A DNA stretch of 64,000 nucleotides from Sternotherus odoratus (GCA_032164245.1 JAVMKO010000005.1:39770133-39834132), one strand, 5' to 3'; positions 1 through 12,757 are shown, numbered from the stretch's first letter. Numbers and translations: made by a program. Notes: generated from the sequence alone by a model not told the origin.

Positions 1-129
1 TTTATAGTTGGCTGGGATTCTAAAGTTCCGAATCAGTATGACATCTACTGCCCCTACTAAACATTCTTCAGTCTTCTTGTGCTTTTCAGTATATCAGAGT
101 GCATGTTCCTTTGTTGTGTCATTTTGCAG

Positions 130-227
130 TGGACTTGCTTGCCCTCTTAAAATGGAAGGCTTACCCAGACCGTGTAATGGATATCCTAGGAAGACTGAGG
201 CATGTCAATGGCGAGGAAATTGTTAAG
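130..227 (+). CDS. DOCK3: DOCK3 exon A
   Basis: First exon in the window. It has 2 nt of a split valine codon, then 32 codons reading DLLALLKWKAYP to GEEIVK. The acceptor is TTTTGCAG at 122-129 and the donor is AAG followed by GTACTG at 228. In the family this lies just after the DHR-1 lipid-binding domain, at the start of the helical scaffold. It ends in phase 0 and exon B starts in phase 0. Confidence 0.93.
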
Positions 228-599
228 GTACTGAGTCAACTAATGGTCACTCTTGCTGATGGAAAAGTTATTTTTTATGATAGAGTCTGAGGGAGCAAAC
301 CAGAAGAGGTCTTCCTGTGACTGACTCTCTGCTGTTAATTTTGAAAGCCCAGATAATATGACTGTTATCTGATATGTTATGTACCTGGTATTTTTTAGGG
401 GGCTAAGGGTTTTGTGTACATATATTTTCAATGTGTAGATAAGGAAAAGTCACGTTTCTACTTTATTCCTTGACCAAAAAAAGTTAAATATTGAGATAAT
501 GTTGAACATTACACATTAATCTATAACAGCATTAGAATGTTGCAGTTATTTAATACATTTAAAGGAAAATTTAGACAAGTTTAAGAAAATAAACATATG
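228..599. other. Start of intron A-B, no feature seen
   Basis: AT-rich intronic sequence after the exon A donor. I see no repeat or gene signal. Confidence 0.5.
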
Positions 600-2191
600 A
601 GAGATGGGAATTTAAAACACTAATTCAAAAATCCTAAACTCCAGAAACACTGCGTCAATCCACATTATCCCTGCCAACTATAGCTTCTTCTTGGAGTTAT
701 TATCCCAAAGGGGTTCCACTTTACATGGGCACTCATCCAGGCACTTTTGATCAGATCTGCCAAGGGTCCTTCCCCTTGGCAATGAGCATTCCAGCTGCCT
801 CAGAGAATCCCATGTCCTATCAAAGGATAAGATCTGCTCTAGCTTCAGGAGAAGATCCAGGAAGCTGAGTCAGGACAGACTGAAGTTACTTCTTATGGAA
901 CAGTCCTTGAGAGCAACCATCACTTCAGCATCTGACTCCCCCTGCATACACTGACCTCAACCTCTCAGAGCATTCTGATGACGACTGTGGCTCCAATGAG
1001 CAGAGAAAGGGTAGCTTCAGAGCATTTAAAGCCCTCTAAAAAGAACAGACACCACTATCTGCATATGTGGCATCTAAAAGAAGAGGAAAGTCACCCCAAA
1101 GGCCAGGGATTGAGAAGACAGTAGGGGTACAACTAGGCTTCTACCTCCTCTGGTATCCAGATGTCGGTACTCATGAACAAGACACATACTTCCAGCATGC
1201 ATACTGAAAGTCTTACGACAAACAGACCTGTTCAGCATGATTATTGGTACCCTTGGAGCCCTTCAAACCCAAGGACTTGAAGAAACTGCCACCGATGCCA
1301 ATCCAGGCACCCTCTTCATGCTTTGTGCATAAGGAGCTTATGAACCACCCATCCATGCTGTCTCCAGTACCACTCAACTCACCTCAGCTTGAGGAGCAGT
1401 GTTCAGAATTGCTGATACCAACCAGTCTCCTCTATTATGAGGCTCTCTGAGTCACAGCCTGAAACTACTGTACTGAGAGGTACACAGAGATTTCCTACCG
1501 GTACCACTGTATCCACCTGTCCTGACAAACTGCCCAGCTCCTGTGCACCTCCACACTAAGTCAGCCATTGGTTCCAACTCAGAATCCAGTACCAACACAA
1601 CCACCAGTACTGAAATGACCAACAGTACAAACACTCCTAGCTCATTCATTAGATACAGGGGGGCAACACTACCTTGGACTCAGACATTTCTGTCCAGGAT
1701 TCCACCACATTTCCATTCCAACCTCCCTCTCCAGCAGTGTACCCTAAGGAAAAGACCCCTGGAATGAGCCAACTTCCAACCTGCCAGCATTGGCAGGAGC
1801 AACCTTACATCCCTTCCCCTTTCATTATATACCTCCCCAATGGGCTTTCTGGAACCCCAAGGCTCCTTACGCTGACTAATTTTATAGAATTCCCTAACAG
1901 AAGAGGACCTATCAAGAGAAGAAGGCACTGGGACCTTATTCGCCAGGAAGACCCTTTGAAAGAACAAGAGATAAGGGCAGAAAAGAAGGCATTACCTTCC
2001 AATAAATCGTTTTCCTTCATAGGTGGCAGTTATGCCCTTTCCCCCCATCCTACATGGTTGATTTCAAAGTCTTTCAAAAATGAATGAAGAGGGTGACTGA
2101 GAGTTTACAGATTCCCCTTGAGAGGATAGAGGAATCGCAGCATATTGTGCATACTTCTCCTGCAGGCAGGATGTTGCAGGGTACCCTAGGG

Positions 2192-3256
2192 CAGTGATGG
2201 CAAACCTTTTTGAGCCCAAGTGCCCAAACTGCAAACCAAAACGACTTGTTTTTTTCAAAGTGCCAACACTGCAATTAAACCTGAATAACGAGGTTTTAGT
2301 TTAGAAAAAACAATTCGTACAGTTTTTCAAACTAATTAACAGCTTTTGTTTAAAAAGAAAAACACAACAACAGAGCTTTCCATTAAACATTTTTTTATTG
2401 AAAAAAACAAAAACAAACAAACAAACAAAAAAAACTGTACACCCCCCCCCCAACTGACCCACTCAGCCCAGTCTCTCCCCCCCAAACCTCCTTCCCTCCC
2501 ACCCACCCCCAAATGACCCACCCAGACCGGTCTCTCCCCCCCAAACCTCCTTCCCTCCCACCCACCCCCCAAATGACCCACCCAGCCCGGTCTCTCCCCC
2601 CCAAACCTCCTTTCCTCCCACCCCCCCAACTGACCCACCCAGCCAGGTCTCCCCCCCCCAAACCTCCTTTCCTCCAACCCCCCCCAACTGACCCACACAG
2701 CCAGGTCTCTCCCCCCCAAACCTCCTTTCCTCCCATCCCCCCCAACTGACCCACCCAGCCAGGTCTCTCCCCCCAAACCTCCTTTCCTCCAACCCCCCCC
2801 CAACTGACCCACCCAGCCAGGTCTCCCCCCCCCAAACCTCCTTTCCTCCAACCCCCCCCAACTGACCCACCCAGCCTGGTCTCTCCCCCCCAAACCGCCT
2901 TCCCTCCAACCCCCCTCAACTGACCCACCCAGCCTGGTCTCTCCCCCACACCGCTTACCCCCGCTCCCAGCCCAGCCTTCCCACGGCGCTTACTTGTTCG
3001 CTGGGTCACGCTGCTATGACCCGACTCCAGCGAGGCCCCTGCCCCAGTCGCTCCTGTGACGTCCGTGTGTCAGGTGATAGAGCGGGGGGCGTGGCTTCAG
3101 TGTTCTCTGGGGAGGGTTCTCCCCAGAGAACTGTGGGAGATGTAGTCTGCGGGAGCCGACGCCGTGACTACAGTGTATGACTGTAGTCACGGCGTGCCCA
3201 CAGAGACGGCTCGGCGTGCCAGCAGCGGCACGCGTGCCACGGGTTCGCCATCACTG
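2192..3256. mobile_element. Non-autonomous hAT element with C-rich minisatellite
   Basis: Terminal inverted repeats CAGTGATGGCAAACC (left) and its complement ending GGTTCGCCATCACTG (right, one mismatch). Flanked by a perfect 8-bp target duplication CCCTAGGG at 2184-2191 and 3257-3264. No transposase is encoded. About half the 1065 bp is a tandem array. Inserted in a DIRS gag relic. Confidence 0.93.
2440..2955 (-). repeat. Minisatellite, about 9 units of 55-60 bp
   Basis: C-rich on the + strand. Each unit contains ACTGACCCACCCAGCC, GGTCTCTCCCCC and AACCTCCTTTCCTCC; length varies mostly in the C-runs. Read on the minus strand it is the same unit as the array at 58430-60015. Continuous open frames on the minus strand here are a by-product of the stop-free repeat. 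Confidence 0.95.
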
Positions 3257-3293
3257 CCCTAGGGAGTCCCATAGAAACGAGGCTCTCACACAG

Positions 3294-4415
3294 TGGCTAG
3301 ATGAAATAAGTGGTGAGTTTATTGAAGGTCCCAGTCCACTGGTGCTGGGGGCCCCAGTCAGCGTGACCGCGGAAGGAGCCTGGCACATTGAAGCAATGCC
3401 CAGGGAAGACGCCCACGGGGGGGGAACACAAACATGGGCTTAAATACACTTACACATTTACATCTCATACATAACCATATCTCATGAATAGCAAGCAGCA
3501 AGCACCTATGAATTACATGCTGTCCAGCACTTATTGGTTACACGCTGTCCTGCTTTATTTTGCATTGTGTCTAGTTTCACACACACTCAGGGCCGGCGAC
3601 AGGGGGGTACTACGGGTAGAGCTGTACCGGGCCCCGCACTTTAGGGGGGCCCCGGTACAGCTTTACCCGAAGTCATCCGGCGCGTCTCTCCCCCAGACGA
3701 GCGTGTGTCCCCGGCCGGAGCAGAGAGCCCGGCCAGCGGCAGCGGCTCAGTCCGGGAGAGAAGGGGAGGGGAGGGAGCAGCAAGGGCGGCTCACGCTGCT
3801 CCCCGGCTCTCGGCTCTCGCTGCCGCCAGCTGGGGGGGGGGGGGGGAGCGCCGGCTGGGCTGGGGGGGGGCGGCTGGGCTGGGGGCCCCCCAGCCGCTGT
3901 CAGCTGGGGGGGAGTGCCGGCTGGGCTGGGGGGGGCGGCTGGGCTGGGGGGCCCCCAGCCGCTGTCAGCTGGGGGGGGGGGGGAGCGGCGGGGCTGGGGG
4001 GGGCCGGCTGGGCTGGGGGCCCCCCAGCCGCTGTCAGCTGGGGGGGGGCGCCGGCTGGGCTGGGGGCCCCCCAGCCGCTGTCAGCTGGGGGGGGGGAGCG
4101 CCGGCTGGGCTGGGGGGCCCCCAGCCGCTGTCAGCTGGGCTGGGGGGGGGCCGGCTGGGCTGGGGGGTCCCCCAAACTATCAGAGTAGGGGGCCCCCAAA
4201 TTTCTGTCGCCGGCCCTGCACACACTCATTCTCACACAGACGGGGTAAACAGTTCACACAACTGAGAAGCTGTTCTCAGACACACACACGAGATAACAAG
4301 AACACAAGGCCATTCTCATGCTGATAACCTTAATAATACGTTACCCTGGAGATGACTTAGAAGTGTAACTGCGCCCCCTACCGATTACCGTCATAGTACT
4401 CTTCTGCTCACTACA
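3294..4415 (-). mobile_element. Solo LTR (minus strand) split by a hAT element
   Basis: Fills the gap between two collinear halves of a DIRS gag relic. Read on the minus strand it begins TGTAGTGAGCAG, contains a TATTTAAG box (near 3440) and an AATAAA signal near 3318. CACAG occurs at 3289-3293 and 4414-4418 as a possible target duplication, but it overlaps the expected LTR end, so the boundary is uncertain by 2 bases. About 480 bp after removing the inserted hAT. Confidence 0.55.
3588..4218. mobile_element. Non-autonomous hAT element with GC-rich array
   Basis: Terminal inverted repeats CAGGGCCGGCGACAG, perfect over 15 bp at both ends, with 8-bp target duplication CACACACT at 3580-3587 and 4219-4226. 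The inside (about 3830-4170) is a tandem array of roughly seven units built on GCCGGCTGGGCTGGGG and CCCCCAGCCGCTGTCAGCTG. It encodes no transposase. Nested inside the LTR. Confidence 0.93.
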
Positions 4416-5270
4416 CAGGATAACCATGGCCATTTGGGAAACACTGGCTACCATCCCGCCTACACACAAGAGTGCTAGCAAAAAGTACTATGTGCTAGCC
4501 AAGGGCTCAAAGTACCTTTTTCTCCCACCTCTCTTCAAAACTGTCTGGTGATCAAGGTGGTTAAGGAGAGAAACAGGAGCTGTCTAAATCAGCTCCTCAT
4601 GACCAGGATCTTAAGCACCTACACCTCCTTGCCTGCAAGAGTTACTCTTCGGTTGAACTATAATTGGGGATTGTCAACCATCATGCCTTGTTGTCAAAAT
4701 AGGACTACACAGATTATAGAAAATTCTCTCATTTTATTGATCAGTTGCCTCAGGATCAGAAGAACCAGTTTCAAACCATCATCTTCAAAGGTCAGATGAT
4801 ACCAACGCTTCTTTTCCCTTAATGCTGCTGGTACAGCCTCTTGTTCATTTTGACCATTTGGTCAGGGGTCACAAATCACCTCAATATGGATCCTGTGGTG
4901 CACCAATGCCCAAATGCCACTCTGTGATGTACACCTCTCCCAGAAAACATCAGATCAGACAGATGGATACTTGAAGTATTATAGATGGGTTTTGCCATCC
5001 AGTTCAGCCCCATTCCCTCTTCCTCATCCCTTTTGAGGGACCTTTCTCACAAGGATCTCCTAAGGCAAGAGGTAGAATATTTCCTGCTGCTGGGGGGCAA
5101 TTGAACTGGTTCCTAACAGTTTCACCTAAAAAGACTTCTACTCCATGTACTTCCTGGTTCCCAAGAGAAAAGGGAGATGGAGACTGAACCTGGACCTCAA
5201 ATCTCTGAACACTTTCAAAAAAATGCAGAGATCCCTAGCCGTGATAATTCCATCAATAACTTGTCATTAA

Positions 5271-7690
5271 ATGATTTTTGCCCCTTCCTATATTCCCTCA
5301 GTCCAGAAAATGACTATGCATAGAGTGCAGGTAGGCCCCTCAGCTACTGCTAATGAAAAATCTTTGTTCAAAAGCTCATGAGCACATGTGCACCCATAGG
5401 GACAAAACATTGTGAAGCACCCCTCCGTATCCTCCTCTTACTCTTGCAAGATGAAAGAAAGGAAACCTTCCCTGTTATGTTCTATGAATTAAAATAACCT
5501 GGATGGTCTTTTGTTATCTGATTATATAACCTGCATCTATCATTCTGGCCTGTAAGACCTATGGGAGAACTCTCAGGTCTAGCCTGCTGGGGGTTTGTAG
5601 CCTGTGTGTTCAGGATGAATGTGTAAAAACTTGATTCCTGTCTAAGTGTAAAAAGAGTCTCTGGCCATTATCGAGTTTGGAGTGAATGTTGCCTTAACTT
5701 AGGATTTCCTTTGTTTTTAGTGTTTCCATTGTTCTAAGAAAGTACAGTTAAGCAACATTACCTCTAAATTAACCACATTTTCTGTGTGGAAATATTGAAA
5801 AGGTGTCTGTCTCTGAAAACCCTTCCTAAATAAACAAGAATACTCAAAAATTCATTACTTGTATGGAGGCAATGATGGACATGAAACTCCAGTTGACAGT
5901 TTGATTTCTGAGCAGCTCTCCTTGTTCACACAGCAACAACCTGGTGGCTATTAGTTATGACTGACAAACCTCAAAAAATTTAGCATTTGGATTTAAGTAG
6001 GCTCAGAAAATGCCAGATGGCTAAGCAAATTTATTTCAACTTTTTAGATCTCTTTTCTTCTATTTCTTGCCCAAATCCTTCCCTTCAGAGAAAGTAGATT
6101 ATTCTCCCTTGCCATGACTCCAACAGCTTCTTAATCTATAGGAGGCTTTCTTTATCTCTCTCTACTTTTCCAAATCTCTCCCTAGGCCTCAAAATTAGAT
6201 TTGGTCAGAATATTTTTGACAAAATGTTTTCGTAAAAGTAAGCTGTTTCACCAAAACTGAAATTTTTCACAGATATGTATGTATTTTGATTAAGTTTTTA
6301 ATAAGAACATTTCCAAGGTCCAGCGTGGTCCTTCTGGTCATTTCCAGTGAGAGAGAGGGAAACCCCAAATTGAAAACCTGGGCTTTTCAATCCAAACAGA
6401 TGTTTAGAGACAACTTCATTTAGCATCTTCTGTTATCTTATATGCCTCAGGCTTCTCCAGATCAAAGATGATATTTCAAAATACATTCACACATTTGTGA
6501 GCCTGGAGAAGGACACATTCATGCCAGATATGAAGATAGTGGCTATCCCTTCCACTAGTTCCAGAAATGCAGAGAGATCTCTCTGCAATTTAGTTTGCAG
6601 AATTTAAGAATTGGAAGGAGGTGTGTTTGGCCTCTGAGATAGTGAACCCCAAAAGCCTGCCCACTCCAATAGTACTCATTTTTTAATAATGCTACATATT
6701 GAATATTGACTTATATGACTGTGAGCAAAACGGGCTTACTCCTTCATGTCCATATGACTTCTTCACAAAATTCCATAGGTTTGAGAATAAATTTTCCCTT
6801 CCATGCAGTACAGCAAGGGTCTGCACAGGGAGAATTTTTCTTTAGGAAATCATAAAAAATTCGTGGACTTAACATATTCCAACAGAAATGGTGACTGACT
6901 CCATTCTGGAATTCACTGCCATTCAGTGACAGCTGTATCTTTTATCCTTTTTTCAGGGACTTCATAAATCATTATGGATTTTGTTCTTGTTTTTCCACGT
7001 CAGAGAATCTGGTGGAATAGATTGCACAAAGCTAGCCTACAATGCCAGCTATTAGCTTCACCTATAGCATTGTCACTTCACTATCTTCTTCTCCAGTGGG
7101 TCCTATTTTATTGAAATGGAAAGCAGTGGGAGATCAACACACCGAGCAGTCTATTGTGTCATGGACAAAAGGGGCTGCCATTGTATAGCTAAATTGTTGC
7201 ACAGATATTTGATTTTTTTAAAAACCTGAATCTCTGTCTTGTAAAATACCACTGTTTTGTACTAACCAGGTCTTGAAACACTTTTAACTGTGAATCAGTG
7301 GATGTGCTTGTATCAGATGTGGAATGCTATTTCACATGGTTTTATGACTTCAGAACAGTGAAAAGTTTTGTCAGTCTTGGGCAATACTGTTGATCTGCTC
7401 AGAGACAGTGAAAGTTAAACACTATGTAAATTAAATGAAAATAGTTTGTAATAAAATAATTTTTGTTTGTCATTTTCTTTTATAATTGTTCTTTGTAAAA
7501 GGAAGGGAGACATTCTTGGCAATAAGTAATTTTTCTTACACATATTACAGGTGAATCTTAAGTGGTCTATTCCTGCAGAATGGTGGTAAAGGCATAGGAA
7601 AGTTATGTCACATCTGAGAATTCAAGCAGTGCTCTTGAATGTAAGCAGGATTTGTAGATTTAAATTCTCTGTCTCTTCCTGCCATTTCAG
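5271..7690. other. Intron A-B, distal part
   Basis: Mostly unremarkable AT-rich sequence. At 5385-5420 the phrase GTGCACCCATAGGGACAAA resembles the DIRS end at 61825-61845, so a DIRS terminus may have decayed here. At 6195-6300 the words TTGGTCAGAATATTTTTGAC and ACAAAATGTTTTCG resemble the palindromic MITE at 30709. Nothing else is recognisable up to the exon B acceptor. Confidence 0.4.
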
Positions 7691-7774
7691 TTCCTGCAAG
7701 ACATTCTAGACACGTTGTTTGTGATTTTGGATGACAATACAGAAAAGTATGGCCTGTTGGTCTTTCAATCTTTG
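7691..7774 (+). CDS. DOCK3: DOCK3 exon B
   Basis: 28 codons, FLQDILDTLFVILDDN to LLVFQSL, phase 0 at both ends. The acceptor is GCCATTTCAG and the donor is TTG followed by GTAAGT. It belongs to the helical scaffold, and the 84-nt length keeps frame if skipped. Confidence 0.95.
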
Positions 7775-8168
7775 GTAAGTACCACTCATTAAATTAGTAC
7801 TTTTCTTTCCCTGGTGGTCAGTATTTCCCATACTCCTATTACCTTATTACTTCACCATGCCTTATTGCTATTATCGTATTACCTTAAAATGGCTGAGAGA
7901 TTCAGCTGGAAGTTCTATCCCTGTAATTTTTTGTAATGTTATTGGGTGCAAGGAGTAGGATAACCATAGCCAAAATATGAGGAGAGAAGGATTACTTCTA
8001 TCCGTAAGGGAGGGGCAAACAATAAGTCAAAGAGGAGCATTTCCATCGTCTGCATATGAAAAACAAACATTAACATCTAACTGTTTCTTAACCTGTTTAT
8101 CTTGTTCATTTAATCCCTGGTAACGTGCAGTTTGCTCTGTTATGGGTTTCCTTCTCTATCTTCCACAG
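7775..8168. other. Intron B-C, no feature seen
   Basis: 394-bp intron with a GTAAGT donor and CCACAG acceptor. No repeat recognised. Confidence 0.6.
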
Positions 8169-8269
8169 GTTTTCATCATAAATCTGCTACGTGACAGCAA
8201 ATATTTCCATTTCCGACCTGTTATGGATATGTACATTCAGAAGCACTTTGCAGGAGCACTGGCTTACAA
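8169..8269 (+). CDS. DOCK3: DOCK3 exon C
   Basis: 33 codons plus two bases of a lysine codon: VFIINLLRDSKYFHFRP to FAGALAY. The acceptor is CTTCCACAG and the donor GTAGGT follows AA at 8269. The split AA|A lysine codon is completed by exon D. Confidence 0.95.
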
Positions 8270-9117
8270 GTAGGTTGTGTTTTGTCATCACTTCGTACAG
8301 TAACACTCTCAGACTTCTGAGTGGTATGGGCACCAGAGTCATAAATTTTACACTAGCAGAATATACCGGTATCTGGTATTCAAAAGCAAACATTCTGGAG
8401 AAAAAAAAATTGTAGCATGACTTCTAAATCTAACCTCAGAGAAAAGCTGCTGAATGTCATGCCACCCCTAGGCCTAGTCTTAGCCTGCAGGGGCTAGAAA
8501 TTCTGTGAAGTGAGGAAGCACTTCATGTCACTCAGCTGCAACTAATTAGAAGCTGTGTTGATGGGCCACACAGGGCATCCACTCTTCCTATACTAGAAGG
8601 ATGCTGGCTACTTGAGGCCTACATGAAACTTAAGATGGCATCATGGAAATGATTCTTATATTTCTTATCAGGAATGCATCCATTGGCATAAGACCAACAG
8701 CCTCCACTTTAAGGAGACAAATCACCTATTCTCTTAATACCTTTTCCTATGGCTAATTTCAAAGAGGCCAAGTATTCAGATTAGATCAAGGTATTCTCTT
8801 CTGCAAGATTAAAGGCAGAATGTTCATTTCAATAGAGAATTAGAAAATTAATTTCCATTAACATTCAAAAGAGTGGTAAGCCTTATTTTCCAGTATATTA
8901 CAATGAACTGTTACTTCATGAGTCAGATTTAGAAAGCAGTAGCAATTATCAGACAGGATTGTATTTTACCTTTCTTCCAGATTGCTTCTTGTGCATAATT
9001 TAGTAACTTCCAAACTGAGTCAAAATAAAGTGAAGACTACAATCTTCTAGCTCCATCTTTCTTGGCCCTAGTATTATAGGGGTCTCAAGATATAGTGTAT
9101 TGGAAAAAATCTTAAAT
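8270..9117. other. Intron C-D, first part, no feature seen
   Basis: AT-rich intronic DNA before the solo LTR. I see no repeat or gene signal. Confidence 0.5.
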
Positions 9118-9122
9118 AGGGT

Positions 9123-9845
9123 TGTAACAGCGTGACGACTCACCCCTGCAGCGCCTCCTGCTGGTCGTCCGGGAATTAGCTCTTTTTCCAGCTGGAGCAC
9201 CCTCTGCAGGCCAATGTCCTGCTTGTCCCTGGCCCCATGTCCCTCCCAGACCCCGGTGCCCCTCTTTCCTGGGGTGCTGCCCCCTGGCAATATCCGTTCA
9301 CTCTCTGTGGATCTCCTCTCCCCAGGGAACCCCAAACCCACCATCTCCACCTCACCTCCGTCTGAGGCTACTGCCAGTCAGCAACAAGCCCCCTGCTCTC
9401 TGGGGCAGACTGCAGTGTAAGAGCTAGTCATCATAGGCAAAGGGGAAGGGTCGGACCAGCTGCCTCTGTCCAGAGCTGGGCTGCCTCCCTGCAGCCCTAG
9501 TACCCTTTCATGAACCTTAACCTGGCTCACAGCCTGGGGCTTTCTTAGGCTTGAGCTCCCCAGCTCCTTCTGCCCTTTTCCAGCACTGCTGCACCCTATG
9601 TACCTTCCCTAGCTACCCAGACAGCCAGGTCCTCCTCTCTCCAGAAAGCTAGAGAGAGTCTGCCTAGCTCCTGTTTCTCAGGCCTTTTATAAGGGCCAGC
9701 TGGGGCCTAATTGAGCACAGCCACAGCTGTGGCTACTTCCTCCAATCAGCCTAGCCTCTCTCCTTGTCAGCCCTCAGCCCCAGCCCTCTCCAAGGGCTGG
9801 CTTTTAACCCTTTCTTGGCTGGAGCAGGGTGACTTCCCCACTACA
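9123..9845 (-). mobile_element. Solo LTR, 723 bp
   Basis: Runs TGTAACAGCG to CCCCACTACA with 5-bp target duplication AGGGT at 9118-9122 and 9846-9850. The minus strand carries a TATA box TTATAAAAGG near 9690, which sets the orientation. Much more GC-rich than the surrounding intron. No internal gag-pol region, so a recombined solo LTR of an endogenous LTR element. Not the same family as the 472-bp LTRs. Confidence 0.85.
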
Positions 9846-10017
9846 AGGGTACATTAAAAATGTTATTTTAAAACAGATTGGAAACTGTATGCTTTGTATG
9901 GGATCACAAAGCACAGTGAAGTTCAGAAGGATGAGAAAGCAGTTTCACAATTTTTAATAATCATAATATTTAATAATTTTAATAATTTTAAAATAATTTT
10001 TAATACTTTGATCTAAG

Positions 10018-10139
10018 TAGGGTGACCACACAGCAAATGTGAAAAATTGGGACGCGGTGAGGGGTAAAAGGAGCCTATATAAGAAAAAGACCCAAAAATC
10101 CAGACTGTCCCTATTAAATTGGGACATCTGGTCACCATA
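10018..10139. mobile_element. Short hAT-type MITE, copy 1
   Basis: 122 bp with ends TAGGGTGACCA and TGGTCACCATA and an 8-bp target duplication GATCTAAG at 10010-10017 and 10140-10147. The inside has CTATATAAGAAAAAGAC and paired GGGAC words. A second copy is at 50913-51029. Confidence 0.88.
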
Positions 10140-10147
10140 GATCTAAG

Positions 10148-10734
10148 GAAAATGTTATTAGCAGTTCTACTTTCTTCCGAAGAGGCAGTGTCTAAACAAA
10201 CTTGTTCTTAAGCATATATAATTCCTCAGAGCATTCTAAACAGTCTTGTGCACTTTAGGAAATTAAATGAAGGTATTTTCTCCATGTTTTTAAATAAGGT
10301 GGTCTCTTCCAGTTTCAAACAGTTTCTGAAAATTGCTTATCTATAAGAGCCTTACTCAGATTACTTAGCCAAAGAGAAATACTACATGTATTTTATTCTT
10401 TGTAAACTGATTATTTTCTTTGTTTGAAGTGATTTGTTATAACCCCTTTTTGATTCTTTGTTTCTTGCCATTTGAGTTAATTATGGAGGGAGAGTTATTT
10501 TTTGGTGTCAGAAATTTCTTTTTTACATTTAAATTAATGCATATATCATTATGGTAAACTTGGTAGTTTAGACTAATATGCCTAACTATTGGAACTGAAT
10601 GTAACGAGAGAGCATATTGCATTTTTTGCTGTCTAAGGAAATAATTGCCAAGTTGTTTTAAAAAACCAGAAGGTTTCAGAGTTGGCCACTTTCAGATAAT
10701 TGCTTGATGTTCTGTCAATGTTTCTGTTATTCAG
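10148..10734. other. Intron C-D, last part, no feature seen
   Basis: AT-rich, no recognised repeat; ends in the exon D acceptor. Confidence 0.5.
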
Positions 10735-10816
10735 AGAACTGATCCGATGTTTGAAGTGGTACATGGACCGGTCAGCTGAGCTTGTACGACAAGATCATAT
10801 CCAGGAAGCAATGAGG
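10735..10816 (+). CDS. DOCK3: DOCK3 exon D
   Basis: One base completing a lysine, then 27 codons ELIRCLKWYMDRSAEL to QEAMR. The acceptor is GTTATTCAG and the donor is AGG followed by GTATGT. Alpha-helical scaffold segment. Confidence 0.95.
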
Positions 10817-12752
10817 GTATGTGTTTGTCATAAATACCTGTATGTTCAATGAGGCTGTGGCTCCTACACAGGCTGAGGCTGCTCTAAGGCACATGAAACC
10901 TGATCTTGAACAGGTTTCCAGTACTAATTTGTCTAGAGCAAATTTCAGCTTTTTGTCAAAAACTGCTCAAATTCTAATTTCACAGTGAAATTCACCTTTG
11001 TGCAGAAGGCCAGTACAAGGTATGTGCCTCCTTAACTCCTACCAAAACCTCTATTTTGTAGATTTAAATGGTATTTTTGTGGGTCATTGGCTTTGTGCTG
11101 GCCCTCTGCACAGTAGTAAATTTCACCTTTATAGAAGTAACATTTTATAGTGGTTAAAGCACAGACTGGGAGTCTGAAGTTCTGGTTTTTATTTCTGGCA
11201 ATGACACAGGCTGGATGAAGCTCTAGAATATTTTAAGAAAAAAATAAATGGGCCTTTGAGTGGCCCATGGTGATGACAGATACTATCCCATAGAGCATGG
11301 ATCAGTTGTCAATTAACAGAGCGTGATTTTGAAGGAAAATGCAGCTTCCCATCCATTTGTGTAAACCAGGGGAATAGTTTGTGCACTAGTTCAATTCAAC
11401 AGAAAACAAATAAACTGCTACCTTTTTACTACAATTAAATTATAACAGCAAGAACTCAAAGTCACCAAGATTAAGAGGTTTACTATAGAAAGACCAATAA
11501 ATTTGGAATTCAGATCTTCACTAGGTGGAGAAACACAAACTTATTTCTCAGTTGGCCTTTCTTGAACCCAGAAGAATGAAAGTTGGCTTCACTGACAGGT
11601 CCTCAAATAGATTATTTCATCTTGAGTAGGTCCAACCTTTTAAAACAGATTCTGGGACAGGCAAACAGAAATATGTCACCCTTTCTCATAAATGATATTT
11701 CCAGCTAGTATACACCTTCACATTTATGATAAGATATTCATGCTCATTGATGCTCAGATGTTTCAGTAACTGTGGGAAGAAAGAAACAAATTGTTTCTAA
11801 GGCTCTGACACAGATCAGGCTTTGAATCCTCATTTTCTTTTGAAGGATGGATAGTTTTATGTCAAAGGCCTATAAAGGTCAAGATCTATTTGTTGACTTC
11901 ACATTTTAGAGTTCATTGCTGTGTCTTCATCCTGAACATTAGCTTCAGTTTAGGACCTATGTGAAGCATCTGTATAGAGATGGACCTTTATTGTTACCTG
12001 CATCATTTCAAGTTGCCTATGTAGCCTTTGGTAGAAGGTTTCGCCAAGCAATAATCCAAAGAAGAGTCCACGCTTCTGAGTTGCTACTTCTTTAAGTCCC
12101 TACGGTCACTGGACTGGTATAAGACTTAAAGAAAATATACTTTATTCCTGAAAAATTACTTTTTGTTTATTTCTCTGTACTAGTTTGACAGTCTTTTCCT
12201 TGCTTTAAATGTTCCCTACCACCTCCTTCAAGCTGTATTTCCATTCTTTTGTGCTTCATAGTGTCTGTGCTATAAAACAGTAGGATTCATAAAGTATTTG
12301 AAGACTATAGCAGAGGGGTTTGGTGACTATGGATATGATTTTACACACTCTCTCTCTCTCATTTTCCCTTTGCTGCTTGTTGGCTTGATCATACTTGCAG
12401 AAACTTAATTTCCAGTTAGGGACTGAAGTCCCTTTTGTCTTTGTTAATTATCAGACAATGCCTCCAAAATAATAGTGTTCAAGAAAACAGAAGGTTTCAG
12501 GGCATTTCAAATGATTTCTACTTCTCTAAGGGCCTTACACTCTTCAGCTGTGATTTTGTAGACTAACTGAGCCTCTAACGTTTAATATGATTTGTTGGTG
12601 CCCATGCACCAGCTTTTCTGTCATCATAGCCATGTGTTTGCATCCTCACCTAGTGCTCTGCCTAACTCTATGAGGGCTTTCTGGGCAGCCACTGCAGCAA
12701 TAGATGCCAGCCCCAGAAAGCATGGGTGTTTTAAAGAACCCCTCTTTTCATA
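10817..12752. other. Intron D-E, first part
   Basis: Mostly unique-looking sequence. Around 11140-11230 the words GTGGTTAAAGCACAGACTGGGAG resemble the head of a tRNA-derived SINE, too degraded to bound. Confidence 0.35.
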
Positions 12753-12757
12753 GATGG

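Larger units (their letters stand above)
600..5270 (+). mobile_element. Decayed DIRS retrotransposon (gag to RT), interrupted twice
   Basis: Old DIRS copy in intron A-B. Before the first insertion, 2060-2183 gives a gag-like stretch (RVTESLQIPLERIEESQH). After the second, 4400-4540 reads AIWETLATIPPTHKSASKKY and YVLAKGSKYLFLPP, matching gag of the full-length copy near 36200. Around 5130-5230 the RT-like YFLVPKRKGRWRLNLDLKSL aligns with the start of RT. Frames are broken by stops and indels. The 600-2060 part is proline-, serine- and threonine-rich with repeated GGTACC and is probably the variable gag N-terminus, less surely. No terminal repeat was found. The hAT at 2192 and the LTR at 3294 fall inside the gag region. 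Confidence 0.75.

Noticed and set aside
2440..2955. CRISPR-like array
   Set aside because: Units are contiguous minisatellite copies without unique spacers, in vertebrate DNA.
2336..3009. Minus-strand open frames up to 204 codons, glycine/tryptophan-rich
   Set aside because: Same stop-free minisatellite inside the hAT element.
3484..4324. Overlapping open frames of 136-234 codons
   Set aside because: Translations of the GC-rich array in the hAT at 3588; no domain.
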